Assembly: GCA_038380435.1 (NCBI GenBank) | Contig: JAWZYU010000019.1 | Span: 23,089,801 to 23,153,800 of the forward strand | Direction of reading: 5' to 3' | From: Ryuthela nishihirai | Taxonomy: Eukaryota > Arthropoda > Arachnida > Araneae > Heptathelidae | Length of the DNA: 64,000 nucleotides | In this document: positions 24,241 to 35,837 of the stretch, one piece after another | Layout: each line of letters opens with the position of its first letter | Numbering within the stretch: position 1 is the first letter of the stretch | Program-made: the position numbers and the translations under genes | Notes under the pieces: generated by a model | Told to the model about the DNA's origin: nothing | The model's input: only the letters and a program-made list of their open reading frames with translations | Database searches by the model: none

Positions 24241-24608
24241 TTGATTGTTTTATCACTGAGCAGTACATATTTGCACACAATGTGCTAAATGGCCAGGTCA
24301 CAAGGACCCCAAGGACTCAGAGAAGGTTGAGGGGAGAGGACCCACTGGACAGCTGTTTGGAAACAGATGATAGCCTCCCATCGAGACCATTCAGCATGTT
24401 CTTTAACTTTAACAGGGTATTGCTCTCTCACACACTGGACTTAATGTCCCATCCGATGGACGGCGGTCTTTCCAAGCCCATCGGTGTCCCCATCTGACCA
24501 AGGGCAGAATGGAGGTTGAGCAGAGGTAAATCTTATGTTCGCTCAGGTAGGACTCAAACTTGGGAACTGCACATTACAAGCGTCACACTCTACTGACTGA
24601 CCCTAGCA
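24241..24608 (-). mobile_element. SINE-A, diverged full-length copy
   Basis: Tail at the left ('ctaaatggccaggtcaca'), body ('gacggcggtctttccaagcc') and a decayed head at the right. Its B box reads gactcaaacttgg, so the internal promoter is damaged and the copy is old. Confidence 0.85.
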
Positions 24609-24799
24609 TGGAAGTCATCACTTTTGCTAATATTGTGAACTGCCAATATTCGTAATTTATATCTTTTAAAGTTTATAATGATATATAACTGGAAAGTAAC
24701 AGGATTAAAATTAAGTAAATGTGCATAAAAATTCATTTCTTAAACTTCAGGTTTCTTAAATTGATAAAAATAATTGTGATGAAAAAAAAATCCATGCTC

Positions 24800-25210
24800 A
24801 TAGATTAAAAAATTGCATTTCTCCCCCCATAGATAAGGAGGCAAATCTTTGCTATCGATGTAAACCTCTTGATCATATTCTAACACCAGAATTTCAAATT
24901 TTTAGAATAAATTGTTCATTGTAATATTCCTTTAAACTTTTGCATTTAGTGCCCTCCAACAATGGAAATTTGAAATTGGAGAATTTCAAAATATGAACTA
25001 TAACATTTCGTTAGTTCCTATGCAAACTGAAAGGAATATTTCTATTATCTGTGAAAGCAAAACAGTTGCATTTTCCCACCCCTTGGGGTAAAAGGGCCAA
25101 CTCATTGTTGTGAATGCAAACCTTATGACCATATTCTAGCATCAAAATTTCAAATTTATTGCATAAGTACATCATTTACAATATTCGTTTTAAAATTTCA
25201 GTTACAGCTT
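24800..25210. repeat. Diverged direct duplication, offset about 250 bp
   Basis: The block at 24810-24940 ('catattctaacaccagaatt', 'aattgttcattgtaatattc') recurs at about 25065-25190 ('catattctagcatcaaaatt', 'acatcatttacaatattcg'). No coding content was recognised. Confidence 0.55.
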
Positions 25211-25377
25211 TTTGTATTTTGCAATTTTCAACTTTTTTCTATCGTTATAAGGTGCAATTTAAATTTTTGTAATTTGGAAAGTGCGAACCTTAATATGTCA
25301 TCATTATCTATCCGACCCCCCAAAATTATTTATCTCTAAAAGCACAATTGTTGAATGTGTACAGATGGACAGAGAGA

Positions 25378-25445
25378 TAGACAACAAAGTGAAAATATTA
25401 TCTCATAATAATAGACAACAAAGTGAAAATATTATCTCATAATAA
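25378..25445. repeat. Perfect 34-bp tandem duplication
   Basis: 'tagacaacaaagtgaaaata' and the next 14 bases are repeated head to tail without mismatch, pointing to a recent slip or duplication. Confidence 0.85.
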
Positions 25446-25843
25446 TTTCAACAGATAATCTTCAGTTGTTTTTAAAAATGACATTAAATTTAGCTAAATT
25501 AGTCACCACAGATATCTAAGTTCACTCTGGGCAGCAAAATAGTGTAGCGCTTGCCCTGCCAATAAATAAATTATTAAATACACTTTGTTCAACAGATATG
25601 ACATGGTGTCTTAGTATGGGCCAAATGTTACAGAAGTGATCAACCAGTTGGAACTTTCAGCCAAATTGAAGCGAACACAAATTTGAGTTCTCACCCACCA
25701 TCTCAGAGATGTAGAAACCAAGTCACTTTTCATTACAAAATGTGTAAGCCTAGCAAGATAAAAAAAAATGATCTGATTTATCCCTTACCAGAGAGTTTGG
25801 GAGCACTGGATAATACAGTGTTCATTAACTCATGGTAAGCTCA

Positions 25844-26850
25844 CTGGACAAAAAAATTAGTCACCCCTGGTTGAATGTCACCAAATAGCGAGTAACACTG
25901 CAACCGAAGAACAGCCAAAATCCTGTCTGGCATGGATGCCACCAGTGTGCAGATGTAGTGCACATCAATACTCATCCACTCTTCCAGCAGCAAATGACGC
26001 AGTTTGGCCAAATGGCTGGGACGGCATGTCACTTGTTGTTCCAAATAGTCCCACAAATTTTCTATGGGATTAAAATCCGGGGATTTGGCGGGCCAGTCGA
26101 GATGTTCAAAGACTTCAGAATGCTCGTCATGCCAATCTAACACACTTTGAGCCCTGTACACGTAACAATTGTCATCTTGGAAGACCGGGGTATTCTTCTG
26201 GTGTTTACTGCGGAGATGCTGCACAAAAGGCAACATGTGGTCATCCAATAGCTCCATATAGCTCTTCTGGTTCAAGTGTGATGTCACCGCAACCAAAGGA
26301 CCCCTTTTCTCGTACGTGAAACACCCCTAGTACATTATAGAGCCTTCTCCACCTTGAACAGAACCTTGCACACAGTCTGCATGGAAGGCTTCATGCGGCT
26401 TACGATGTACCTGTCACCTCGCATCATTTGAGTACAAGCAAAAACTTGACTCATCCGACCAGATCACACGTTTCCAAGAGTCAACAGTCCAGTCTTTGTG
26501 GCACCCCGCCCACTGTAGCTGTGCAGCCTTGTGCAGAGCTGTTAACGTGGGTCTCTTCCTCGGTACTCTGATATCCATGGCATGCAGTTCCCTTCAGAGT
26601 GTTAGTTCAGAAACAGCTTGTTGTAGTCCTGCATTGACTGACTGGAACATTTCCTGCCTCATTGCAATGCGGTTTGCCCTAACAGTGCGCGACACACTGC
26701 GGCAGTCCCTATTGGTAAGCACAGTTTTTCTGCTGCAGTTCTGGTGATAATTAGTGGTGGACTATGATGTATGCCACTGCTGGAAGATCCCTTTGACAGT
26801 ATGTTTCGACACACCTGCAAATGCAACAGCTTCTTGTACACTATGCCCGT
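25844..26850 (-). pseudogene. Tc1-like transposase (broken)
   Basis: The last 151 codons (26296-25841) are open: 'PVFQDDNCYVYRAQSVLDW' carries the second catalytic Asp (QDDN), and 'LDWPAKSPDFNPIENLWDYL' carries the third (SPDFNPIENLW). Upstream, 26480-26300 retains the region around the first Asp with frame changes. The N-terminal HTH region (about 26850-26500) is in pieces. The C-terminal catalytic motifs are intact but the gene is not. Confidence 0.87.
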
Positions 26851-26877
26851 TGGCTCGGCCTAACACAATAACACCCT

Positions 26878-27000
26878 TTTGTATACAATTAAAAAGACCT
26901 TCTTGCTCAAAAATTAATTTAAAATAATTTAAAATTCTCTGTCATTGAGCAATAAGATTTTAGAGTTTATCCTTAAAGCTATTTGCATGTTGCACCTTTT
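26878..27000 (+). repeat. Repeat E fragment inside the Tc1 element
   Basis: 'acaattaaaaagaccttc' to 'agctatttgcatgttgca' matches 17505-17610 in order, with moderate divergence. Confidence 0.55.
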
Positions 27001-27209
27001 TGCCACTTGTTCACATCTTTGGCATGACCCGTGTTTCACAGATCGACTAACATACACGTGGCACACAACCACTTCTTCTCACTGTATGAACCCTGTAGCA
27101 CAGTGCAGCTATTTGTAGGACACGTTTATTACTGGTGTGCCCTCTGTTGCTGTTGAATGGACCTAACCCTCTTACAGTGGGAGATGACTAATTTTTTGAC
27201 CAGTGAGTT

Positions 27210-28506
27210 TATATTGTATTGATCACCCAAGAAGACAGGAGATTCAGTAAAATTGGTAGATGGATGACCTGAGAAGGATGATTATTTTGTCCCAAGAAGG
27301 ATGAATCACTCTTGATCACTAATTACACATACAAATATGTTTTTAAAATCATAACATTGTGAAATTATTTTTTTTACTGTACCAGAATTTTGGGAGGTGA
27401 GTGGAAGGAGTCTGGGATGCCACTTCTGGTATTCCGCTGGCTAAGTGACCATGTTTTAGAAATATTTTTAGCTTTCATAGAACCATTTCTAGGTTTCAGA
27501 TATTTAATTTATTGTGTTTAATCATTTCAAACTCTTCATATGTGTTACATTTTTGAACTTATGGAAAGCAAAATTGTGAATTATATTAGTGTTAAAAACA
27601 AACAAACTAGGTTATAGCTGCTGCCTTAGAGACCTCTTCTATATGGCCTGGATCCTTGGCCCTTCTTTAATCTGCATTCAGAGCTGAAGACAATCGCCAA
27701 ACACTGGATTGTGAAACAAGCAAGCTTGATACAACTACTGTTATATATATTTATGAATTATAAAATTTTCACACACTGAGTATATTAAAATATTGCCTTA
27801 TATTGTAAGATATTTCAAACCATTTGGTGAGAATTAGGACTGAAGAAAGATTAAACTTCTGGATTTTATGGAAGTATCCGGTGAAACATTAGTTATTCAT
27901 ATCAACAGAAATTTAAAGGTAATAAGAAAATATAATTTGGGAAATAAAATATTGCTATATCCCCAGATAATGTAAATAGTAATTTTAGTGGGCTGAGAAG
28001 AAAAGGCAAGAAAAATGGTTTCACCAAAGTAAAATTATATTTAAGCAAATTCATATTAGGACTTGGATTTATGGCACATATTGCTCACAACAGTGACATA
28101 CAGCAAGGAGTTTTGTATCAGTAGATGCAGAAATAGGACATATCAAAAATATGTATGTATTTTCACATATATATATATACGTACGTATATTTACTGTTCC
28201 TAGTGACAAGACTAAAAGAATTCCATAAATTTTTGTTCGTCAAGAATATGCTAAATTTTTGGAACATCTATCCATACAATCGCTATCATTAATGATAGCC
28301 CTATATAGAATATGGCATACATTTCTTTAAAATCTTTGTCTTAGTCCATTGTCTGTTAGTGTTAAAAAAACTCTGAGAAATCCTACATCAAAGTCTCTTT
28401 TCGTAATATGTTCATTTCATTCCAGAATTGAATTGAAATTCCATTTGTAATTGAATTTTCATGGGCTGAAACTTTGGCCTCATAAAATTAAGAAATTTAT
28501 ACCTTT
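27210..28506. other. No gene recognised
   Basis: AT-rich intron DNA without a conserved frame. Contains TA dinucleotide runs near 27745 and 28170. Confidence 0.5.
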
Positions 28507-28521
28507 TATGGTAAAACAACC

Positions 28522-28656
28522 TACCATCTGTCTCCCAACAGTTGTTCCAGTGGGTCCCTCCCCCAACCTTCTGAGTTTCGGGGTTCATGTGACCTGGCCA
28601 TTTAGCCCATGGTGTGCAGAAAAAAGTTAACTTCTGAGGTAAAACAACTCAACCAA
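28522..28656 (+). mobile_element. SINE-A, 5'-truncated copy
   Basis: Begins inside the body ('accatctgtctcccaaca'-like) and runs to the normal 3' end. Perfect 14-bp target duplications atggtaaaacaacc lie at 28508-28521 and 28657-28670. This is 5' truncation at insertion, as expected for LINE-type target-primed reverse transcription. Confidence 0.87.
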
Positions 28657-28670
28657 ATGGTAAAACAACC

Positions 28671-29585
28671 ATTGTAAAAACATTGTATTTAAAAATAAGC
28701 AGAGTTATAACTCTCTCCTCATATTTTACCTCAAAGTATCTGATCCGTTTATAGAGAAGCTATTAACTACATAATTGCACAGAGTGAGCATTCTGATGAT
28801 CTGCAAACTCTGAAGTACTTGCTTTTAAAACAAATTTCAGCCAGAGATAATATTAACATGCAATTAAATTGTTTAAAAGTGCAGTACTTGAATTTAGAGA
28901 AAGACAAACAGAAAAAACTTTGGATCAACCTCTGTGTAAGGGCAAAATGTTTAAACATTTTCATTTTTCAAATGCAGCACCTTACAGAAATTCAAGGTTA
29001 CTAGCTGAATTAGCAGTGTTCGTGCCAGGAACAGATGCACCAATTGGGAGAATTTTTTTCAAATACGAATTTAATCAAGATTGATGAGAAATTGAGCAAA
29101 TGTGGACAACATAAGCTTTACTGCAAGTGAAAACAATTTTTTGCATCTCTTGTGAAACTTTTAATGTAAAATTTGCCAAAAGGGATATTTTATAGAAGAA
29201 TTTATTTCATTGAAAAATATACACAATAATAGATGTTAATAACAAATATAAAACTATCTCATTCAACTTTTTATGGAAAAAAGAAAATTTTTAAACAGTT
29301 GCTTTTTTGCACTCTTGCAGTATTTTATAGATGAGCCAGTGCTTCAGCTCTATCAGTTTCCTACTTAACACCATTGTGACAAAGTGTCTTATTTAATTTT
29401 CGCATCATTTTGAGTGAGTTATTTTATAATATTAGTGAATATAGTTATATAATTTGCATTGTTTTTACACTAATAAAATTTATTGTGTAATTTATGTACA
29501 TTTTAGAGTGTAACTTACATTCAGAATTAAAATATTTCAATGTATGTTATGATTTAAAACTAATACATATTTTTTTATGTGTTAG
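28671..29585. other. End of the NDUFB7 intron, no other gene
   Basis: AT-rich; overlapping small frames near 28770-29080 lie on both strands and are not recognised. A pyrimidine-rich stretch precedes the acceptor at 29585. Confidence 0.5.
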
Positions 29586-29673
29586 CTACGTCCTCCGAAT
29601 GAAAGAGTTTGAACGTGAAAGACGACTATTAGCACGAGAAGCAAAGAAAATTGCGAAACAACGTGGGGAATGA
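29586..29673 (+). CDS. NDUFB7: NDUFB7, last coding exon
   Basis: Joins the 14277-14445 exon in phase 2 to give a D-Y-V-L-R-M-K run. It continues 'RMKEFERERRLLAREAKK' and ends KQRGE with TGA at 29671-29673. This basic, charged C-terminal helix is typical of NDUFB7 ('DYVMRMKEFERERRLLQR' in the human protein). The tail after the helix is about 15-20 residues shorter than in mammals, as I recall for invertebrate forms. Confidence 0.92.
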
Positions 29674-29810
29674 ATTAATATTCCTTTTCTTAGAATGATT
29701 ATGTAATACATAAATATGTGTTCAATATTTATGTTTAAATATATAAATGCCCCCTCAGAGTACAGCAGTGTTATAATTAGTATGTACATAGACAAGTGCA
29801 CTGTATTCTA

Positions 29811-29816
29811 AATAAA
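29811..29816 (+). promoter_or_regulatory. NDUFB7: Poly(A) signal of NDUFB7
   Basis: A canonical AATAAA lies 138 bp past the stop codon, followed about 40 bp later by a GT/T-rich stretch (gtgttggcttttttttt) suitable as the downstream element. Confidence 0.65.
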
Positions 29817-29859
29817 GATGAATTTTGTTGACAATTATTGTATAATGTGTTGGCTTTTT

Positions 29860-30161
29860 TTTTTAAATAGTTCAAATTGAATCATTTTAAGAAGAAACCG
29901 GTATTTTTTTAATTTTTACTCCTGTGCTCTGCAAATGGGCTATTATGTTAATTTTAATTTTTTATTTTAAATTTTATTAATTTAAAAAGTTGGGTAATTA
30001 TATACATAAAGTAGTGGGGTTCCTTGGATCTGAAATTCTCTAGAGAATGTAGTAGATTGCAATCCCCGCGAAGGAAGTTTTCGTTTGGTATAAAACTCGT
30101 TGAATCGGCTCCCTTTCCTGATAAAATTTTAAACCCCTCTTTTAGCGGAGGTTCGAAAGTA
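29860..30161. other. Intergenic, nothing recognised
   Basis: Sequence between NDUFB7 and the next transposon. It contains a 14-bp palindrome attctctagagaat near 30036. Confidence 0.45.
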
Positions 30162-30163
30162 TA

Positions 30164-31623
30164 CAGGGTGTTTCCAAGAGGTCTAGTCAAATTTTGGAAA
30201 CATTCTACAAGATCCTATGAACATTGGGCCAGAAACACTTCCTAACTAGGTATATTTTGAGAGTGCAAGTAAGGAAGCCTAGCGGAAGGTACGATGCTAG
30301 CACATTTGAGTCATTTTCATGCCTGACGACATAGAAGTATGCAAATGCTCAAAATCCCGCCACTCCTGGGTGAGGCATACATCTAGTCTGCAGTTATTCC
30401 GCAAATCAGTTCTGAACTTGCATGCGACTCCGTAGTCTGTTAATCCACGCGTTAAATTGCGATCTTGAATCCGTTCTCCAACGCTGGAAAGTCAGATATT
30501 CATTTCGTTTGTGGACGAACGAACAGAAACTGCACTGAAGCTTAATGTCTACCGTATAGTTTCTCCACATTGCCGATATCCAGCCAGGATACTTTTTTAG
30601 CTATTCATCAGCATCTTCGAGAAATGGGATCCTTTTTGCCTGTTACTGCAGACAGGCATGTTGAGCACCTGCTTTAGAGGAACAGGTGGTGAACATGGTC
30701 GCGGATGATCTTAGGAGTAAGAGCAGACGTAGGTATTTCACATTCAACTGAACGGAGAATTATTTGTTTGGACCAACTACCCATATCGCATGCAGCGAGT
30801 TCAGACTTTCTACCCAGCCGATTTTCAACCATGAGTCTTCCCAATAGCTTCTGCAGTAGTGTATTGATCTGGTTTTCACTGATGAATAGTACGAGATGGG
30901 CATTGTGAATTTCATAATATTCACCACTAGGCATGGGAAAAATGAAATTAGCCAATCTCGGCATCAGCAGAGGTTTCATGTGAATATTTCAGCTGGCATC
31001 ATTGATGACTGATTAGTCTATTTTGCCTACTACTAACACTCAATGACCAGCAATACAAGCATTTCTTGGAGTGGGAACTACCTGCATTGCTGGAAGGCAT
31101 TTCATTAGCAATGCCCCATTGTATGTGGTGCATCCATGATGGAGCTCCACACATTTTAGCCTCGCTGCTCGAAAATATCTCAATCGTACATTCTTTTGGA
31201 TTGATAGAAGTGGACAAACTGAATGACTGAACATTTGAATCCACTGATTTATTTTTATGGAGATACTAAGGCTGATGTTTACGCCACCCCAGTTCCTAAA
31301 ACAGACGCTCTCCTTGATCAGATCATGTATGGTTGTCAAAGAATTTAGAACACTTCAGGACTTTTCCAATGTGTTCAAAACTCAAGGAGAAGATGCTTAG
31401 AGAGACCCCACTTACTCTGATGTAGACTTACACAATTGTTCTCATTGATCACCTACAGTGTGGCATGAAAACGAACCACCTGCTTTCTTACTTGCACCCC
31501 CAAAATGTATTATAAATCTGAAAAGAAGTGTTTCTGGCCAAATGTTTATGTGAACTTTTTTTCATTACTATGCGCAGTAGAAAACGTTTCCAAAGTTTTA
31601 CTAGACCGTTTGGAAACATTCTG
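30164..31623 (+). mobile_element. IS630/Tc1/mariner-type transposon with long TIRs
   Basis: Both ends share more than 100 bp in inverted orientation, starting cagggtgtttccaagaggtc on the left and cagaatgtttccaaacggtc read inwards from the right. Shared landmarks include 'ggccagaaacacttc' and 'gtgcaagtaagg'. TA flanks both ends (30162-30163 and 31624-31625). Length 1,460 bp. The interior encodes a decayed transposase. Confidence 0.82.
30480..31440 (+). pseudogene. Transposase relic of the long-TIR element
   Basis: Starts near 'FVDERTETALKLNVYRIVSP'. It continues with an 'EEQVVNMVADDLRSKSRR' segment (the pre-HTH helix of this transposase type). From about 30860 a 'DLVFTDE' motif holds the first catalytic Asp, followed by 'RFHVNISAGIIDD'. 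From 31090 the reading becomes 'GASMMELHTF' in place of the usual 'FMHDGAPAHF'. Numerous stops and frame changes. The family matches arthropod TA-target DDE transposases; I cannot name a more exact subfamily. Confidence 0.7.
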
Positions 31624-31761
31624 TATAGCAATGGTGAAGCAATGTTCTCTTAAAAAAATTTTGATCGAGATCAAATGCCATTCTGGTGGTCACCTAATAC
31701 ACTCTGTTTGACTTAAAATTAAATAATTCGGTAACAAATGTCTGTAGTGTTTTTACATATA

Positions 31762-32030
31762 CGATGAGGGATCTGAAATTTATCAAACTATGGAAATGGA
31801 TGAGCTGATCTCTTAATTTTGTTATCACCTTCAAAGCAGTTTGCTTGGCCATATATGCATTGGTTTCAGAGATCTGGTTCCAGCCACTGGAACAAGCCAC
31901 ATGTCTATTTTTGAAATAGAGTTCAGCCCTTGTGTCGGAGTTTCTTTAATTAAATGAATGGGTTCAAACATTAGATGTGATCATCCAGTTCCATTTTTAT
32001 GTCCTGTCATAAATTTTCGAGCATCCCTCG
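31762..32030. mobile_element. Mariner-type MITE, 269 bp
   Basis: The ends are cgatgagggatctgaaattt on the left and, read inwards, cgagggatgctcgaaaattt on the right, flanked by TATA on both sides. The sequence tacgagggatgctc is typical of mariner termini. No coding capacity. Confidence 0.65.
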
Positions 32031-32032
32031 TA

Positions 32033-32965
32033 TATGTACAACATTATAGACTTCTATTACCACAAATGTACTTCATCAAAGATCAAAAAGTGCCCATCAC
32101 CAAGAGAGCAGAAAATATGTATTCTTTACATATAATATCAAGATCACAGCAAATGCTAATTGCATTTATCTACTGAATGAGGCGCCGATATGTATACATC
32201 TAATGCCGCATTTGAAAGCAACCAGGTCCGATGCGATTTTGCCACCCTGGGCGAACTTAGCCTTCGCCGCTCTCAGTCTATTTTAAAAATAATTAAAGTC
32301 GTCTGTTGAAAAATAGGCCATATTTACTCTTTTCAACTTTACTACAGCTATAGTCGTCCAGCTATGGTATTTGCCCCTGGTGCAATCGCACGTATGATGG
32401 CGCCAACCCTGATAGCAACTGTACCATCTATGCTTGAAAGACGTAGATGGTCTTTCAGGCATAGATATCAAGTCACATTACAACCATTCTCGTGATACAG
32501 TATACACAAAGTCAGTTCTACAATAATGTTTATATCAGTTTTCCAATTTGTGAGTTTTTGAAATACCTAGGAATACCATATATTTCTTACTTCATCACTT
32601 TTGAAGTATTGTTCTTTTATAATAATTCTACTTTATAAATATTACAATTAAACGAAATCTAGTTAAAGTATTCCTTCAGAAAAAAAAAGGGTGAATCATA
32701 AATTCAGTCAAATTGTCATAGCAGAACATTTTGTTAACATTCGATATAGTCGAAAAGGCACCAGTAATGAAACTATCGCAATATTCAAAGATCTTTTCAC
32801 GGTTATTTAACTCACGTCAGTCTTTTATTTGCAAAAGTTTCAGATTTTTTTCATACTTTTATTTTGTTATATAAATTTTAAAATATAACAATTTTTTTTG
32901 TTTTCCCATATTTTAAATTTTTGCGAATTTTTTAGGCACTAATATTTAATACATTAAAACGCAAC
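32033..32965. other. Intergenic, nothing recognised
   Basis: No conserved frame. Two diverged copies of 'agacgtagatggtctttcagg'-like sequence near 32440 are a local inverted repeat only. Confidence 0.4.
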
Positions 32966-33255
32966 GTTTTGTGAGGTTGTGTTGTTTTACCTCTGAGTGT
33001 CTTTTTTTTGCACACACCACCATTTTTACACAATTTTGTGGTGGAATGTGACACAATGGGCTAAATGGCCAAGTCATAAAGACCCCTAAGCTCAGAGAAG
33101 GTTGGTGGAGGGGACCCACTGGAGCACATGTTGGGGTGACAAATGGTAGCCTCCCATCAAGGCCATCCAACATGTTTTTTAACATGCACACAGGGCCATG
33201 GCTTAACGTCTCATATGACGGACAGTGGCCTTTCTAAACCCATCAGTGCTTTTTG
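32966..33255 (-). mobile_element. SINE-A, partial, with a small internal insertion
   Basis: Tail at the left (gttgttttacctctgagtg), then about 45 foreign bases (33018-33062), then the body up to 'cccatcagtgc'. The head is missing. Confidence 0.75.
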
Positions 33256-33415
33256 TGGAGAGAGATCGCTACGCTTAGTACTGAATAAGGTTTTTCGAGG
33301 TGTTGCGAGCTTTAAAGATATTTATGCTTTAATGTTGCTTTATTTTTTTTTAGCATTATCTCTAATATTTCGCAGAGTGCTCTCTCCTAAATTAAGAGCA
33401 CTGCATATCATTGCC

Positions 33416-33528
33416 ATCCAGTGGGTCCCCTCCCCCAACCTTCTCTCAGCCTTCCGGGATCTTGTGACCTGGTCATTTAGCCCATGGTGTGCAAAAAAGT
33501 GCAGCTCAGAGGTAAAACAACCTAACCC
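33416..33528 (+). mobile_element. SINE-A 3' fragment
   Basis: Covers 'gtgggtcccctcccccaac' to the 3' end 'gaggtaaaacaacc'. 5'-truncated. It is opposed to the fragment at 32966-33255, so the pair can form a weak inverted repeat. Confidence 0.8.
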
Positions 33529-33578
33529 TATCTTCGTTTGATGTGAATACCAACTCAGTTACCGACTGGGCAGTAGTA

Positions 33579-33787
33579 CGGTCCTCAGCCGCCATTTTGT
33601 TTTCCGGCGACCGAATTATAAAAAAGCCCCAAAACTAAATAATGTCCTCCAAGACAACACAAACCAAAAAACATGAAAATCGGAAACAGTGCACCGCCGA
33701 CCGAATTATAAAAAAGCCCCAAAATAAATAATGTCCTCCAAGGCAACACACGCCACTTGAGCAATGCCATCTATCGGCTGAGGACCG
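33579..33787 (+). mobile_element. Element X2: 209-bp TIR element with two minisatellite units
   Basis: The perfect 13-bp TIR cggtcctcagccg is flanked by TA at 33577-33578 and 33788-33789. Inside, two 90-bp units carry 'gaccgaattataaaaaagcc' and 'ggaaacagtgcaccgcc'. The left end continues 'gccgccattttgttttcc', a YY1-type site. Non-coding. It is the smallest and clearest member of the family. Confidence 0.82.
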
Positions 33788-33789
33788 TA

Positions 33790-35203
33790 AACACTACACT
33801 GGCCTCTTTCACCATTGCAGATTAAAAAAAAAAGGTAGAAAATTCTGTTTCTATACCCTTACAAACTACAACTGCTGTAGTATCTTTTTACTCAATTTCT
33901 GATAACAGTGTTCTCCTCAAACCCATGTACCATGCCTGGGAATAGTTTTATTATTTGAAAGACATTTGTGTGTGTGGGGAGGGGGGGGGCCTTAACACCT
34001 AAGCACCTTCGCAAAAATATGTGCCTGGCTTAGGGGAAATATTTTTATGTCAGAAATATCTAGATGAATTGCTACTGTTTTTAAAAAAATTAAAGTTATA
34101 GAAATTATTCCACCATAAGCCACAGAGTATTCAAGGTCGATTTTCTTAAAAACTTGTTTAATGTACTTGAACCACTTGTGCTCTGAGCACTCTTTATGTC
34201 TAATGTTTTATACAACAGTGTTATAAAAAAACTTAGTTTCATTTAAAAACTGTTACTATTCTGAGAAGATTTTTCTCCAGTTTGTAATTATATATATATA
34301 TTCAGATTTAATACTAAAAGATTTCTGGAAAATAAAGATAACAGAAGACAAATACTCAGAAATCCCCACATCAGTCATCAAAGTTGTTGCAAGAATACTG
34401 ATAGGAAAACAGTATTAGTCAGTTTCACATCTCTATCTGCCCCAGATATTAAGGGAACCTTTCCTTTTAATGGATCTAGGTCCCTCCCTGTAACAAAAGT
34501 CACTTGTTCATTTGAAAATATCTGAAAAAAAAAAGTATCACTGAACCTGCAACTCTCTAGATATATGCCAGAGCACTCTACCATTAAACCACGAATCAGA
34601 AGCTAATAATATTCCAGACCAAGACCTATAAATCTTATACTGAGATGTGGTGGACCTTGCACCATCTATACTTCAGGAGAGAACTATACTCTGGCATGTA
34701 TCTAGAGAGTTCTGTGTTCGATTCCCACCACATCAGTGATAATTTTTTTCAGATATTTTCAGATGAATATTTGAAGTCTATCTCTACAGGTAATATGTGC
34801 ATTTACTATGGATGAAAAGTGACTTGATTTTGGTTAACACAAATAATCAGAAACAGCTAACAACAAGAAATCCAATTAATTCAAGCCTGGGTATTTATTT
34901 CCTGTTTTAGGATATGTTTTTATTGTTTTTAATTGGTGGTTCCATTAAAATTTCCATTAAAGAGAGGTTTTTGATCGCATATAGAATACACTCAGCCATA
35001 TTGTTAGGAGGAAAAAAAGGAGATTAAGATGCAAGAAATAAATGTTTGCATTTGTTTTAATGACATTTATAATTCTATTAAATGTATTAATGAAATTTAA
35101 CAAAAATAAAAAAAATAGTCAACATATTTTGATATCTCAAGTATCCCCCCATTCCTTTAATTTTAATTCATACCCTGTTTTCTAATTATGAGTAAGTAAT
35201 TAT
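33790..35203. other. Intergenic, nothing recognised
   Basis: AT-rich. Two opposed segments near 34540-34590 and 34680-34720 share 'tatctagagag'-like sequence. No conserved frame. Confidence 0.45.
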
Positions 35204-35352
35204 GACCTGGGTTCGAGCCCCAGGTAAGGCATGGATGTGTGTATTGTTTTTCTGCTGAGGTCCTACCATCCTCACAGACCTTCTACTGTGGCATATAAAT
35301 TGACAGGCTTCTGTAAGACCTCTAAGGCAAGCAGCTGCTTGAGGGGGCATTT
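35204..35352 (+). mobile_element. SINE-B, head truncated
   Basis: Starts at the B box (gggttcgagccccaggta) and runs to the 'agcagctgcttgaggggg' tail. The A box is missing. Confidence 0.83.
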
Positions 35353-35458
35353 ATTTTTTTTATTTTTATATTTGCCGGCCCCATCTGTTTAGATCACAGA
35401 TTAATGTAAGTACATAAAGATATGGCACTGACTACCGTGAGTGTTGCTGTTTTCAGTA

Positions 35459-35837
35459 TGGGTTGGGTTGTTGTTTTACCTCTGAGCGGCACTTTTTTGC
35501 ACACCACGGGCTAAATGGCCAGGTCACATGGACCCCGAAGGCTCAGAGAAGGTTGGGGGAGGGGACCCACTGGAACAGCTGTTGGGAGACAGATGGTAGC
35601 CTCCCATCAAGTGTGTTCTTTAACGTGCACAGGGTATGTCTCTCCCGGACATGGAGCCACGGCTTAACGTCCCATCCGACGGACGGCGGCCTTTCCAAGT
35701 CCATCAGTGTCCCCTACTGACCGTGGGCAGGGCGGGGAATTTTTGCGGAAATAAATCTCAACGCTGACCCAGCTGGGACTCGAACCTGGAAACTACAGAT
35801 TACGAGCCTGGCGCGCTACCGACTGATCCCCCGCCCC
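35459..35837 (-). mobile_element. SINE-A, full length
   Basis: Complete reverse copy flanked by perfect 13-bp target duplications gctgttttcagta (35446-35458 and 35838-35850). The B box (gggactcgaacctgg on the + strand) is well conserved. Confidence 0.92.

Larger units (their letters stand above)
25838..27209 (-). mobile_element. Tc1-like transposon with TIRs
   Basis: The termini are ctcactggacaaaaaaatta on the left and, read inwards, ctcactggtcaaaaaattag on the right, flanked by TA (25836-25837 and 27210-27211). Length is about 1.37 kb. It encodes a broken transposase on the - strand and carries a piece of repeat E at 26878-27000, outside the coding part. Confidence 0.87.
14446..29585 (+). 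other. NDUFB7: NDUFB7 intron, 15,140 bp
   Basis: Starts GTAAGT and ends with the acceptor tttatgtgttag. It contains a TTAA element with a Tc1 inside, repeats D and E, SINE pieces, a LINE with a SINE in it, a mariner relic, element X1 and a further Tc1. The intron is therefore about 90 times longer than the exon upstream of it. Confidence 0.88.

Noticed and set aside
24892..25210. Duplication near 25 kb as a transposon with direct terminal repeats
   Set aside because: The two blocks are diverged, no coding or primer-binding site lies between them, and they are only about 250 bp apart.
30674..30979. 101-codon frame on the - strand
   Set aside because: It is the shadow of the transposase relic on the + strand, which carries the recognisable motifs.
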